16,957 bases of DNA, taken from an uncultured Collinsella sp. (GTDB lineage Bacteria; Actinomycetota; Coriobacteriia; Coriobacteriales; Coriobacteriaceae). The notes beneath the pieces are model-generated. The model ran no database searches, had not been told where the DNA came from, and was given only the letters and a program-made list of their open reading frames with translations. This document shows, piece by piece, positions 6,083 to 13,055 of this stretch. The translations under genes were made by a program, and so were the position numbers. Location of the stretch: contig CATVZP010000041.1 of NCBI GenBank assembly GCA_958348565.1, positions 1 to 16,957 of the forward strand, in the 5' to 3' direction. How positions within the stretch are numbered: the first letter of the stretch is position 1; each line of letters opens with the position of its first letter.

Positions 6083-7497
6083 TACATGCCCTCGTCGGCA
6101 GACATGCTGCTAGGGTCGCCGCCGTCGGCCGTCATGCCTGCGCCGGTGTCCATCACGATGGTGTCGCCATCGCGCAGCTTGGTAACCGGCACGTTGGGGT
6201 TGATCTCGTTGCCCTGGTCATCGCGCTTGACCTGCGTTTTGCCGACCACGGCGTCGTTATCGTTTTGCGTCACGACGGTCACCTTGACGCGTCGGGTCTG
6301 TTTTCCTTCGCCGTCGGTTGCCACGTTGACGTAATAATGCTCGCCATCCTCGGTCATGAGCGCCATGGTCGGCACCATCACCACATCGTCGAGCTGTTCG
6401 GTCACCACCGAGACCTCAGCGGTCATGCCCGGCTTGAGGCGTGCGTCGGGCGCTTCGATCAAAACGTCGACGTTAAAGGTCACGCTGCCGCCGCCGTTGG
6501 CGTCGGAATTTGCCACCGAAGCGATTGTCGTGACCGTTCCCTGGCTCACGATCTCGGGAAAGGCAGGATAGGTAACGTTGGCGCTCTGACCCACGGCGAT
6601 CTTGGCGATATCCTTTTCACCCACCTGAACGGTGACCTTCATCTTGGAGAGGTCGGCGATCTGCATGCACTGCTTGCCGCCGCTCGTATCGCCTTCGCCC
6701 ATAATCATGCCGCCCGTCACCGTTGCGCCGACCTTGGCGTTGAGCTCGACGATGCTACCCGAGCTGGGCGCGGTCACGGTGCGCTCGGCGGCTTTGGCGT
6801 TGGCTTGGTCCAGGTTTGCCTGGGCCGAGGCTAGGTTGCGTTGGGCGCTCGAGACGGCACTCGTGTCGGCGGCGCCGCTGGCACCATTCGCGCCTGCCGC
6901 ATCTGCTTCAGGCGCCGGAGCGGCTTGGGCGGCGGTTGTCGCTTTCTGTGCGTTGGCGAGGTCTTCCTGTGCCGCCGCCACCGCGCGCTGTGCATCGGCA
7001 ACGTTGCGATCGAGCTCGTCGTTTTTAATGGTCATGAGCACGTCGCCCTCGTTGACGTACTGGCCGGCTTGCACGTTGATCGATGCCACCGTGCCGTCGA
7101 CAGAAGGGGAGACCACCGAAGCCGAGATGGGCTTGAGCTGACCTTTAGCCTCGACGGTGGTCGTAAACGTGCCCTCGGTGACCATGTCGGTCACCGGCCC
7201 GTTAGTACCTGCGGGCCGCGCGTTGATGACGAAGGTCATGACAACGGCGATGAGCACAATGGCGGCCACGACGCCGGCTGCAATGCCGCGTCGGATGAGC
7301 TTTTTGCGCCGACGCTCGACACGCTTCGCCTTGAGCTTGGCGTAGGCCTCTTCGTCAGAAATCTCGGTTGCATCGCTTGTGCTGCCGTTTTGCTGTGTGG
7401 CGTGCACGTTTGTTATGAGGGGAAGCGTTTCGGTGGCACCCTCGGGCGCTCGCTCGGTATCATTCGGTCCCGGGGTGATGGTGGGGACATTCGACAT
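6082..7497 (-). CDS. HlyD/MacA-like membrane-fusion (periplasmic adaptor) protein
   Basis: This 471-residue adaptor of the MacAB-type exporter has a cytoplasmic N-terminus of about 70 residues rich in Thr, Glu and Lys/Arg, one membrane helix (about 71-91), then the split lipoyl-like domain (VSPSVDGTVASINVQAGQYV, 129-148, and TVTAPSSGSIVELNAKVGATV, 240-260). The lipoyl halves flank an Ala/Gln-rich coiled-coil hairpin (about 163-238). Beta-barrel and membrane-proximal domains follow (about 285-450), with LKPGMTAEV typical of the family. The tail is Met/Asp/Ser-rich. The hairpin tip carries a low-complexity Ala/Gly/Pro insertion (about 190-215). I chose the start at 7497 because AAAGGAG lies five bases upstream; an in-frame ATG at 7560 falls inside a hairpin. 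It is the first gene of the three-gene exporter operon. Confidence 0.9.
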   Translation of the reverse strand: MSNVPTITPGPNDTERAPEGATETLPLITNVHATQQNGSTSDATEISDEEAYAKLKAKRVERRRKKLIRRGIAAGVVAAIVLIAVVMTFVINARPAGTNGPVTDMVTEGTFTTTVEAKGQLKPISASVVSPSVDGTVASINVQAGQYVNEGDVLMTIKNDELDRNVADAQRAVAAAQEDLANAQKATTAAQAAPAPEADAAGANGASGAADTSAVSSAQRNLASAQANLDQANAKAAERTVTAPSSGSIVELNAKVGATVTGGMIMGEGDTSGGKQCMQIADLSKMKVTVQVGEKDIAKIAVGQSANVTYPAFPEIVSQGTVTTIASVANSDANGGGSVTFNVDVLIEAPDARLKPGMTAEVSVVTEQLDDVVMVPTMALMTEDGEHYYVNVATDGEGKQTRRVKVTVVTQNDNDAVVGKTQVKRDDQGNEINPNVPVTKLRDGDTIVMDTGAGMTADGGDPSSMSADEGM

Positions 7498-7530
7498 GGC
7501 GTCTCCTTTATAGAAAGTTCTTCGATAAGT

Positions 7531-7562
7531 ATATGCGCCCGTCGCGAGAGGCGGGCGCATAT
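7531..7562 (-). other. Intergenic hairpin between the L,D-transpeptidase and exporter genes
   Basis: A perfect 11-bp stem (ATATGCGCCCG at 7531-7541 and its complement at 7552-7562) closes a 10-nt loop. It lies 64 bases past the transpeptidase stop and 33 bases before the fusion-protein start. No T run follows on the - strand, so it is a poor intrinsic terminator. It may reduce read-through, stabilise a 3' end or act as a processing site. The - strand hexamer TATACT (7529-7534), overlapping its foot, could be the -10 box of the exporter operon, but no -35 box is evident. Confidence 0.6.
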
Positions 7563-7626
7563 GGCGGTATCTTTCGGAACTGTTAGATTGGGGCGTCAGT
7601 CCCCCGTTGTGCGAAGGCGTGTTTCC

Positions 7627-9372
7627 CTACGAGTGCACGACCACGCACAGGCCGACGCTGATGCAGTCGTGGAGTGCCTTTGCATCGGCCAGGCGCAGGT
7701 TGATGCAGCCGTGGCTTCCGCACCACTTGTACGATTCGGCACTATCGAAACTTGAATCGTTTTGCCAGGTGGCGTCGTGGAAGCCGACCATATTGCCCTC
7801 GAACGGCATCCAGTAGCTGACCGGGCTCTCGTATTTGGGCTTTCCGGTCGCGGGGTCTTTGGCACCGATGAGCTTGCTTGCGCCGTCGTTGCTGTTGATC
7901 TGCCACACGCCCTCGGGGGTGGCGTCTTCGCCCGGTTTGCCGGAAATAAAGTTGGCCTCCCACACGATATTGCCGTTCTCGTCGTAGTAGCGCGCGTGCT
8001 GCTCGGACAGGTCGACGTCGATATAGGCCTTCCAATCGGGCTCGCCCTTGGCGGTAAACGTGTCGGCCTTCTTGGAGTACGAAATCTCGATATCTCCGGT
8101 CTGCTTGTTATTGATGGCGTCCTCGACCTGCTTGGCGAGCGTGTCGCTGTCGATGGACCAGCCAAAGTCGCCGCCCTCGACAGCGCACTCCTTGCCGTCG
8201 GCGCGCGTCCACCAGCGGGTGGTGCCCACGGTGTTAAAGCCGTTGGCGAGCTCGGCGGCCCAGCTGCTGATCTGCGAAGTGTCGAGCGTTGGGTTGGCCG
8301 GATCGGCAAAGCTGATCCACTGCAGTACCGAGCTGCCGTCCACCTTACCGGCATCATTGCCGTTGAGCTTAAGAGTTACGTTGACGCCCAGGAAGTTGTT
8401 GGCGGCATCGCAGGCAGCCTGAATCTGGTCGTTGGTGAGGGTGCCGTTGAGCGGTTCGTAGGCGTCGTTGCCGATCTTGGTGATATCGACGTTCTCGGCG
8501 AGCGACGCGAGCTCGATCTCGGCATATTTGATGACATGCTCGCGGTTGAGCTTCTCGTTGGAACGGGCCTTCTCAACGGTGAACTTGCCGGCCTTCTCGT
8601 CATAGGAGCTGGCGGCCTCGAAGGTGCCCGAGCGGCCCTCGTTGAACTCGTCGATGGCGCTGCCCAGGTCCTCCTCAAACTGCTTTTGGTCAAAGGCATC
8701 GGAGAGCATGGACAGGTCGACGTCCTGGTCCAAGTCGACCGAGCCGTTTTTGGTGGCGCTAACGGTTTTGCCACCGAGCGACGCGATGAGGCGCGATGGC
8801 CACAGCAGCGGCTCGTTTTTGCTGATAATCTCGTGGGCGGCTTCCTCGCCATCGACGATGGGCTCGTCGGACTCGGGCTGGTAGGTCCAGCTAAAGCTGT
8901 CATCCGAAACGGTGAGCTTGTAGTGCTTCCATGCCGAGTTGACCTTGGTGGCTGCCGAAGATGCGTTAGAGAGCGAGATGTCGACGCCGGCGATGGTGGT
9001 GTTGGGGTAAGCGACCTGCGAGAACGCCACGACGCCTACGATGTAGACGATCGCGACGAGGCCGAGGACGACAAAGAGGGCCGTCTTTCCGCCCGACTTG
9101 CTGCTTTTGTTGGTGCGCTTGTCCGCGGGCCCGCGATTGTTTGCCGCGCGAGCGTGCGAAGGTCCCTGCTTGGGGGCGGCACCATGTGCGGGACGCTGCT
9201 GATATTGTTGATGCGGCTGGTATTGACGCTGATTCGGACGCTGAGAGGCATTGGCCGGGCCGTGTTGTTGGGTGTGAGCCGGAGCGATGGGGCGCGGCGA
9301 TTGGACGCCGCCGTTATGCCTACTGGGCTGTTGCGGATCGGGGATCATGCTGCTGCGGTCGATTTGCGACAT
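7627..9372 (-). CDS. Membrane-anchored L,D-transpeptidase (YkuD) with peptidoglycan-binding repeats
   Basis: This 581-residue protein makes 3-3 or related crosslinks in peptidoglycan. An N-terminal cytoplasmic stretch (1-95) is very rich in Gln, Pro, His and Asn and probably disordered. One membrane helix follows (about 97-118). Residues about 125-440 resemble tandem PG_binding_4 (PF12229) domains, ending in the WTYQPE- and GWSIDSD-type motifs. The YkuD catalytic domain (about 450-581) carries GFHDATW (His532) and the active-site motif SHGCINL with Cys556 as nucleophile. The catalytic domain sits outside the membrane. Start 9372 is preceded by GAAGGAAA, and a perfect TATAAT lies 58 bases upstream. 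It has its own transcription unit, with the exporter operon 129 bases downstream on the same strand. Confidence 0.94.
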   Translation of the reverse strand: MSQIDRSSMIPDPQQPSRHNGGVQSPRPIAPAHTQQHGPANASQRPNQRQYQPHQQYQQRPAHGAAPKQGPSHARAANNRGPADKRTNKSSKSGGKTALFVVLGLVAIVYIVGVVAFSQVAYPNTTIAGVDISLSNASSAATKVNSAWKHYKLTVSDDSFSWTYQPESDEPIVDGEEAAHEIISKNEPLLWPSRLIASLGGKTVSATKNGSVDLDQDVDLSMLSDAFDQKQFEEDLGSAIDEFNEGRSGTFEAASSYDEKAGKFTVEKARSNEKLNREHVIKYAEIELASLAENVDITKIGNDAYEPLNGTLTNDQIQAACDAANNFLGVNVTLKLNGNDAGKVDGSSVLQWISFADPANPTLDTSQISSWAAELANGFNTVGTTRWWTRADGKECAVEGGDFGWSIDSDTLAKQVEDAINNKQTGDIEISYSKKADTFTAKGEPDWKAYIDVDLSEQHARYYDENGNIVWEANFISGKPGEDATPEGVWQINSNDGASKLIGAKDPATGKPKYESPVSYWMPFEGNMVGFHDATWQNDSSFDSAESYKWCGSHGCINLRLADAKALHDCISVGLCVVVHS

Positions 9373-9429
9373 CGTATATATTTCCTTCGAGTTTCGCCTT
9401 GCGGCTCATCGTGTTTTAACTGGGCTTGC

Positions 9430-9435
9430 ATTATA
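9430..9435 (-). promoter_or_regulatory. Putative -10 box (TATAAT) for the L,D-transpeptidase gene
   Basis: On the - strand a consensus TATAAT in the context GCTATAATGC lies in the 117-base gap after sdaA. The expected transcription start is about 50 bases before the start codon. The -35 position shows no good match to TTGACA. Confidence 0.5.
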
Positions 9436-9489
9436 GCGATTAGCCTGTTGTTTGTGGTGCGGAAACAGTATCAGTTTGGAGAAGTCTGT

Positions 9490-11097
9490 CTATCCGCATA
9501 TGCCGCATTTGGCGCAGGCAGAAAGCGCGGCCGGGGCTTGAGCGATGCCGCCCTTGGCCGTCTCGCGCAGGGTTGCCGGCAGGGCGTGGCCCACCGAGAG
9601 CATCACATGCGCCATCTGGTCAAACGGCACCAGGCTCTTGATGCCGGCGAGCGCGAGCTGGGCCGAGCTGAAGGCCGCGGCCACGCCGATGGCATTGCGG
9701 TTTTGGCACGGCACCTCGACCAGTCCGCCCACGGGGTCGCAAACGAGGCCCAGCAGATTGCTCAGCGCGATGGAGCTGGCGTCGAGTGCCTGCTCGGGGG
9801 TGCCTCCGAGCATCTGCACCAGCGCGGCGGCGGCCATGGCGGCGGCGCTTCCCACTTCGGCCTGGCAGCCGCCCTCGGCGCCGGCGACGCAGGCGCTCGT
9901 GGTGAGGTTGAGGCCGATGGCGGCGGCACAGTAGAGGGCGTCCATGACCTGCTCGTCATCGAGCTGCAGGTGGTCGGCCAGGGCCAGCACGCAGCCAGGC
10001 ACGACGCCCGCGGAGCCTGCTGTGGGGGCGGCGACAATCACGCCCATGGTGGCGGAACGCTCAAGTACGGCCATGGCGCGGGCCACGGCATCGGTCTGAA
10101 CGGTGCCCATCAGGCTTGCGCTTAAATCGTTGCGGCCGGTGGCATCGACGAGCTTAGCCTCGCCGCCGATGAGCCCGCCGAGCGATCGCTGCGGATTGGC
10201 GATGGGGGCCGTGGTCTCCTCGCGCATGACGTCGAGCACGCGGCGCATGGCGGCGACGGCGTGGGCCTCGCCGGTCAGACGCGCCTCGCGCACGGCCATG
10301 ACGGCGCCGATGCTGAGTCCCAGCTCCTCGCATGCGTCGAGCAGCTGCTCGCCGTCGTCGAAGACCTCCTTGGCCGAGACGCCGGGGGAGAGCGATGATG
10401 CCGAGCCGGGGAGCTCAATAAAGGTGGCGTAGCCGACGTTGTCGAGTTTGCGCAGCATGGGGATGACAGTGTCGTCGGGTGTGCCGTCGGTCTCAAAGAC
10501 GGAGTAGGCCTGGCCGCCCACCTCGGTGCGGTAGGTGCGGCAGAAGGCGATGTTCACGTGTGCGTAGGCGAGCAAGTTGGTTAGCGCGGCGAGTACTCCG
10601 GGAACGTCCTGGTGCGCCACGAAGAGCGTTGAATACATGCCCGAGATGTCGACGCCGACGCCGTTGATGCGGCTGATGCGCATCTTGCCGCCGCCCAGGC
10701 TTTCGCCGCGGACTTGCGCCGTAGCGCCCGTGTCGTCGACCATCTCGATATCGACGGTGTTGGGGTGGATGGAGGCGTCGTCGCCCTTGATGTCAAAGTG
10801 ATAATCGAGGCCCTGCTCGCGTGCGAGGTCGAAGGCCTGCTTGATATTCTCGTCGTCGGTGTCGAGCCCCAGGATGCCCGCGACGAGCGCGCGGTCGGTG
10901 CCGTGGCCGCGGTAGGTGTGGGCGAAGGAGTTCCACAGGCCAAAGGTGACCTTGGTGATGCGGCCCTCGAGCAGGCTGGCGGCCACCTGGGCGCAGCGTA
11001 GAGCGCCGGCGGTATGCGACGAGCTGGGGCCGACCATGACGGGCCCCAAGATCTCGAATGCCGAGGTCGTAGCTAGTGTTTGCGGCTTGCCTGCCAT
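9490..11097 (-). CDS. sdaA: L-serine dehydratase, single chain (beta-ACT-alpha), Fe-S type
   Basis: This 535-residue enzyme deaminates L-serine to pyruvate and ammonia using an oxygen-sensitive [4Fe-4S] cluster. The beta domain is N-terminal (about 10-155, with GPSSSHTAGA at 23-32). An ACT domain follows (about 160-230, DVPGVLAALTNLLA), and the alpha domain is C-terminal (about 255-525). Cys411, Cys453 and Cys464 are spaced 42 and 11 residues apart, matching the cluster ligands of the Legionella enzyme as I recall them. The C-terminus is Cys-rich (Cys528, Cys531, Cys534). The ACT domain suggests control by a small ligand or cation, as in two-subunit enzymes. I chose the start at 11097 because AAGGAG lies six bases upstream and family homology begins there; an in-frame ATG at 11214 lies within a palindrome. 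It is probably monocistronic, downstream of metK. Confidence 0.95.
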   Translation of the reverse strand: MAGKPQTLATTSAFEILGPVMVGPSSSHTAGALRCAQVAASLLEGRITKVTFGLWNSFAHTYRGHGTDRALVAGILGLDTDDENIKQAFDLAREQGLDYHFDIKGDDASIHPNTVDIEMVDDTGATAQVRGESLGGGKMRISRINGVGVDISGMYSTLFVAHQDVPGVLAALTNLLAYAHVNIAFCRTYRTEVGGQAYSVFETDGTPDDTVIPMLRKLDNVGYATFIELPGSASSLSPGVSAKEVFDDGEQLLDACEELGLSIGAVMAVREARLTGEAHAVAAMRRVLDVMREETTAPIANPQRSLGGLIGGEAKLVDATGRNDLSASLMGTVQTDAVARAMAVLERSATMGVIVAAPTAGSAGVVPGCVLALADHLQLDDEQVMDALYCAAAIGLNLTTSACVAGAEGGCQAEVGSAAAMAAAALVQMLGGTPEQALDASSIALSNLLGLVCDPVGGLVEVPCQNRNAIGVAAAFSSAQLALAGIKSLVPFDQMAHVMLSVGHALPATLRETAKGGIAQAPAALSACAKCGICG

Positions 11098-11152
11098 GGC
11101 TGCTCCTTCTTTATCTCGTCGTCCCGAGGGGCGAGGCATACTCTGTCCCGCC

Positions 11153-11273
11153 GTTCCGAGGGCTTTAGTATTTGGTCGCCTGCTCGGACAGTCCTGCTCG
11201 CACGGAGGCCACATTAAGTGGCCTCCGGCTCGTGCGGAACTCGCGATCGACCAAATACCAAAGCCCTCGGAAC
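11153..11273 (-). repeat. 121-nt long palindromic element upstream of sdaA
   Basis: Outer arms of 26 nt (11153-11178 and 11248-11273, beginning GTTCCGAGGGCTTT) are complementary at 25 of 26 positions. The centre is a perfect 10-bp hairpin (CGGAGGCCAC at 11203-11212, complement at 11218-11227) with loop ATTAA. The stretches between outer arms and central hairpin (24 and 20 nt) pair only partly. It lies 56 bases upstream of the sdaA start and after the metK terminator. It contains no gene. It could be a mobile palindromic repeat or, if transcribed, a rod-like leader RNA. Confidence 0.8.
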
Positions 11274-11367
11274 TTAGGATACATGGTTGGAGTCGCTCTG
11301 CTGCAAAATTTATCGGTCTGTGACCTATTCCATGTCCCAGGTCGGCTCATCTTCACCACCGTTTATA

Positions 11368-11404
11368 TAAAAAAGAAGTACCGGTTGGAGCCGGTGCTTC
11401 TTTT
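11368..11404 (-). terminator. Rho-independent terminator of metK
   Basis: Read on the - strand, AAGAAGCACCGG pairs with CCGGTACTTCTT (11391-11402 with 11373-11384, one wobble) around a six-base loop, and the T run at 11374-11369 continues the stem. It begins 40 bases after the metK stop codon. Confidence 0.88.
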
Positions 11405-11441
11405 GGTGCGTTGTTATTTGGCTGTGGCTTTTCTCGTTAGC

Positions 11442-12722
11442 CTACAGGCCGCAGGCTGCTTTGAGTTCTTTGACTCGGTCGGTCTTCTCCCAGGTGAAGT
11501 CGGCGTCTTCGCGGCCGAAGTGGCCGTAGGCTGCCGTCTTCTCGTAGATCGGTCGACGCAGGTCCAGGTCGCGGATGATGGCGCCCGGGCGCAGGTCGAA
11601 GGTCTTCTCCACGGCCTCGACGATCTTGTCCTCGGCGACATGCGCGGTACCGAAGGTGTCGACCATAATCGACAGCGGCTTGGACACGCCGATGGCGTAG
11701 GCCAGCTCGACTTCGCAGCGGTCGGCCAGGCCGGCGGCCACCACGTTCTTGGCGACCCAGCGCGCGGCGTATGCGGCGGAGCGGTCGACCTTGGTGCAGT
11801 CCTTGCCGCTAAAGGCGCCGCCGCCGTGACGGCCGTAACCGCCGTAGGTGTCGACGATGATCTTACGGCCGGTCAGGCCCGTGTCGCCCATGGGGCCGCC
11901 CACGACAAAGCGACCGGTGGGGTTCACATAGATGTCGGCGTTGTCCCACGGCATGTTCTCGGCAGCCATGACGGGGGTGATGACGTGCTCGATGAGGTCG
12001 TCCTTGATCTTGCCCATGTCCTCGATCTCGGCGGCGTGCTGCGTTGAGATGACGATGGTCGTGACCTCGACGGGCTTGCCGTCCTCGTAGCGCACCGTGA
12101 CCTGGGTCTTGCCGTCGGGGCGCAGGTAGGGCAGGGTGCCGTCGTGGCGCACGGCGGCCAGGCGCTCGGCCAGGCGGCTCGCCAGGTAGTGCGGCATGGG
12201 CATGAGGGTCTTGGTCTCGTTGGAGGCATAGCCAAACATCATGCCCTGGTCGCCGGCTCCGATCAGGTCGATCGGGTCGGTGGTGGCGCCGGTCTGGGTC
12301 TCAAAGGACTCGTCGACGCCCTGGGCGATATCGGGCGACTGCTCGTGGATGAGGCTCATAACGCCGCAGGTATCGCAGTCAAAACCGAACTTTGCGCGGT
12401 TGTAGCCAATGCGGCGGATAACGCCACGGGCAATCTCCTGCACGTCGACGTAGGCCTGGGTGCGGATCTCGCCGGCAACGATGACGGTGCCGGTGGTCAC
12501 GAGGGTCTCGCAGGCGCAGCGGACGTTCTCAACGTTGGCGGGCACGCCGTTAGGCGCAATGTAGCCCTGCTCCTGCAGCTCTATTTCTTTAGCGAGGATT
12601 GCGTCGAGGACGGCGTCGCTGATCTGGTCAGCAATCTTATCGGGATGACCTTCGGTCACCGACTCCGACGTAAATACAAAGGACCCGTGTTGGGGTGGAA
12701 TGGAACGAAGTTCTTCTGACAT
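11442..12722 (-). CDS. metK: S-adenosylmethionine synthetase
   Basis: This 426-residue enzyme makes S-adenosylmethionine from methionine and ATP, the cell's main methyl donor and the co-substrate for radical SAM enzymes such as the one at 2449-3882. All family signatures are visible: TEGHPDKIADQISDAVLDAI (23-42), GAGDQGMMFGYA (155-166), the glycine-rich phosphate loop GGYGRHGGGAFSGKD (294-308) and KVDRSAAYAARW (311-322). Length is normal to slightly long; the region after GHPDK includes a short insertion around residues 45-65. Start 12722 is preceded by AAAGGAC at good spacing. It diverges from gltX. No SAM riboswitch-like leader was recognised in the gap. Confidence 0.97.
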   Translation of the reverse strand: MSEELRSIPPQHGSFVFTSESVTEGHPDKIADQISDAVLDAILAKEIELQEQGYIAPNGVPANVENVRCACETLVTTGTVIVAGEIRTQAYVDVQEIARGVIRRIGYNRAKFGFDCDTCGVMSLIHEQSPDIAQGVDESFETQTGATTDPIDLIGAGDQGMMFGYASNETKTLMPMPHYLASRLAERLAAVRHDGTLPYLRPDGKTQVTVRYEDGKPVEVTTIVISTQHAAEIEDMGKIKDDLIEHVITPVMAAENMPWDNADIYVNPTGRFVVGGPMGDTGLTGRKIIVDTYGGYGRHGGGAFSGKDCTKVDRSAAYAARWVAKNVVAAGLADRCEVELAYAIGVSKPLSIMVDTFGTAHVAEDKIVEAVEKTFDLRPGAIIRDLDLRRPIYEKTAAYGHFGREDADFTWEKTDRVKELKAACGL

Positions 12723-12789
12723 GATTGTCCTTTCAAAAACGTGTCCCGGCGACCGTTACCATTCCGCCGAGCTCTATATGCAAGGGCAC

Positions 12790-12795
12790 ATCATA
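12790..12795 (-). promoter_or_regulatory. Putative -10 box (TATGAT) for metK
   Basis: On the - strand TATGAT lies 68 bases before the metK start codon, in a locally AT-rich stretch. No clear -35 hexamer accompanies it. An alternative hexamer, TATAGA, lies closer to the gene. Confidence 0.3.
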
Positions 12796-12827
12796 TCGCG
12801 TTAATCGAATATTCACACCCTTTCCGC

Positions 12828-12975
12828 ACCTACTCATTGGGGACAGACTTAAATGACCAGCCTTAGGCGGCACTTGGGACACTCTTCAGACAACTTCGAA
12901 GAGTGTCCCCAACGACTAGTCGTTTAAGAACGTCCCCAATGACTGGTCATTTAAGTCTGTCCCCAATGAGTGGGT
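12828..12975. repeat. Nested palindromic element with 27-nt tandem repeats
   Basis: The outer arms are a perfect 29-nt inverted repeat (12832-12860 and 12943-12971, starting ACTCATTGGGGACAGACTTA), extendable by a few pairs to 12828/12975. Inside lies a perfect 12-bp hairpin (GGGACACTCTTC at 12876-12887, complement at 12898-12909). The right half is also a tandem array with period 27, the unit starting GTCCCCAAYGACTRGTC at 12905, 12932 and, truncated, 12959. Unit one contains the perfect 14-bp palindrome AACGACTAGTCGTT (12911-12924). The left arm is an inverted copy of part of the unit. There is no reading frame of its own and no transposase. It resembles REP/BIME or MITE structures. Confidence 0.85.
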
Positions 12976-13009
12976 CGGTGCCCTTTGTGCGGAGGTTGCT
13001 TTGTTGCTT

Positions 13010-13015
13010 TATACT
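13010..13015 (+). promoter_or_regulatory. Putative -10 box (TATACT) for gltX
   Basis: TATACT lies 41 bases before the gltX start. The best -35-like hexamer, TTGTGC at 12985-12990, is 19 bases upstream, longer than ideal. If real, the right edge of the palindromic element ends only 10-14 bases before the -35 box. Confidence 0.42.
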
Positions 13016-13055
13016 AATGCGGTTAGACATCCATCCTGCAATCGAGGAGATTTCC

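Larger units (their letters stand above)
11098..11441. other. metK-sdaA intergenic region (344 nt): contents
   Basis: This gap holds, from metK towards sdaA, the metK terminator (11368-11404), about 90 bases of ordinary sequence, the 121-nt palindrome, and the sdaA ribosome binding site. The - strand segment at 11309-11338 has a weak promoter-like pair (GGGACA, 18 bases, GATAAA). If that is real, the palindrome lies in the sdaA 5' leader. No small coding gene or recognised riboswitch was seen. Confidence 0.5.
12723..13055. other. metK-gltX divergent intergenic region (333 nt): contents
   Basis: The metK side (12723-12827) holds its ribosome binding site and candidate -10 boxes. The middle (12828-12975) is occupied by a nested palindrome and tandem-repeat element. 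The gltX side (12976-13055) holds a TATACT box and a ribosome binding site. No separate small gene was recognised. Confidence 0.6.

Noticed and set aside
7762..10125. 787-codon + strand open frame across the L,D-transpeptidase and sdaA
   Set aside because: It spans two well-identified - strand genes and the gap between them, with no domain of its own. It is a codon-bias shadow.
11098..11214. Upstream in-frame sdaA start adding 39 residues
   Set aside because: It begins inside the 121-nt palindrome and lacks a ribosome binding site, while AAGGAG precedes 11097.
12723..12827. SAM riboswitch in the metK leader
   Set aside because: The leader is short and shows none of the SAM-I or SAM-II conserved core or terminator/antiterminator pairs that I can recognise.
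12905..12975. Possible mini-CRISPR array (27-nt period)
   Set aside because: The repeats are directly abutting with no spacers, only two and a half units exist, they are nested in larger palindromes, and there are no cas genes.
12903..13055. Upstream in-frame gltX start adding 51 residues
   Set aside because: The extension would translate the palindromic repeat. Family homology and the GAGGAGA site both point to 13056.
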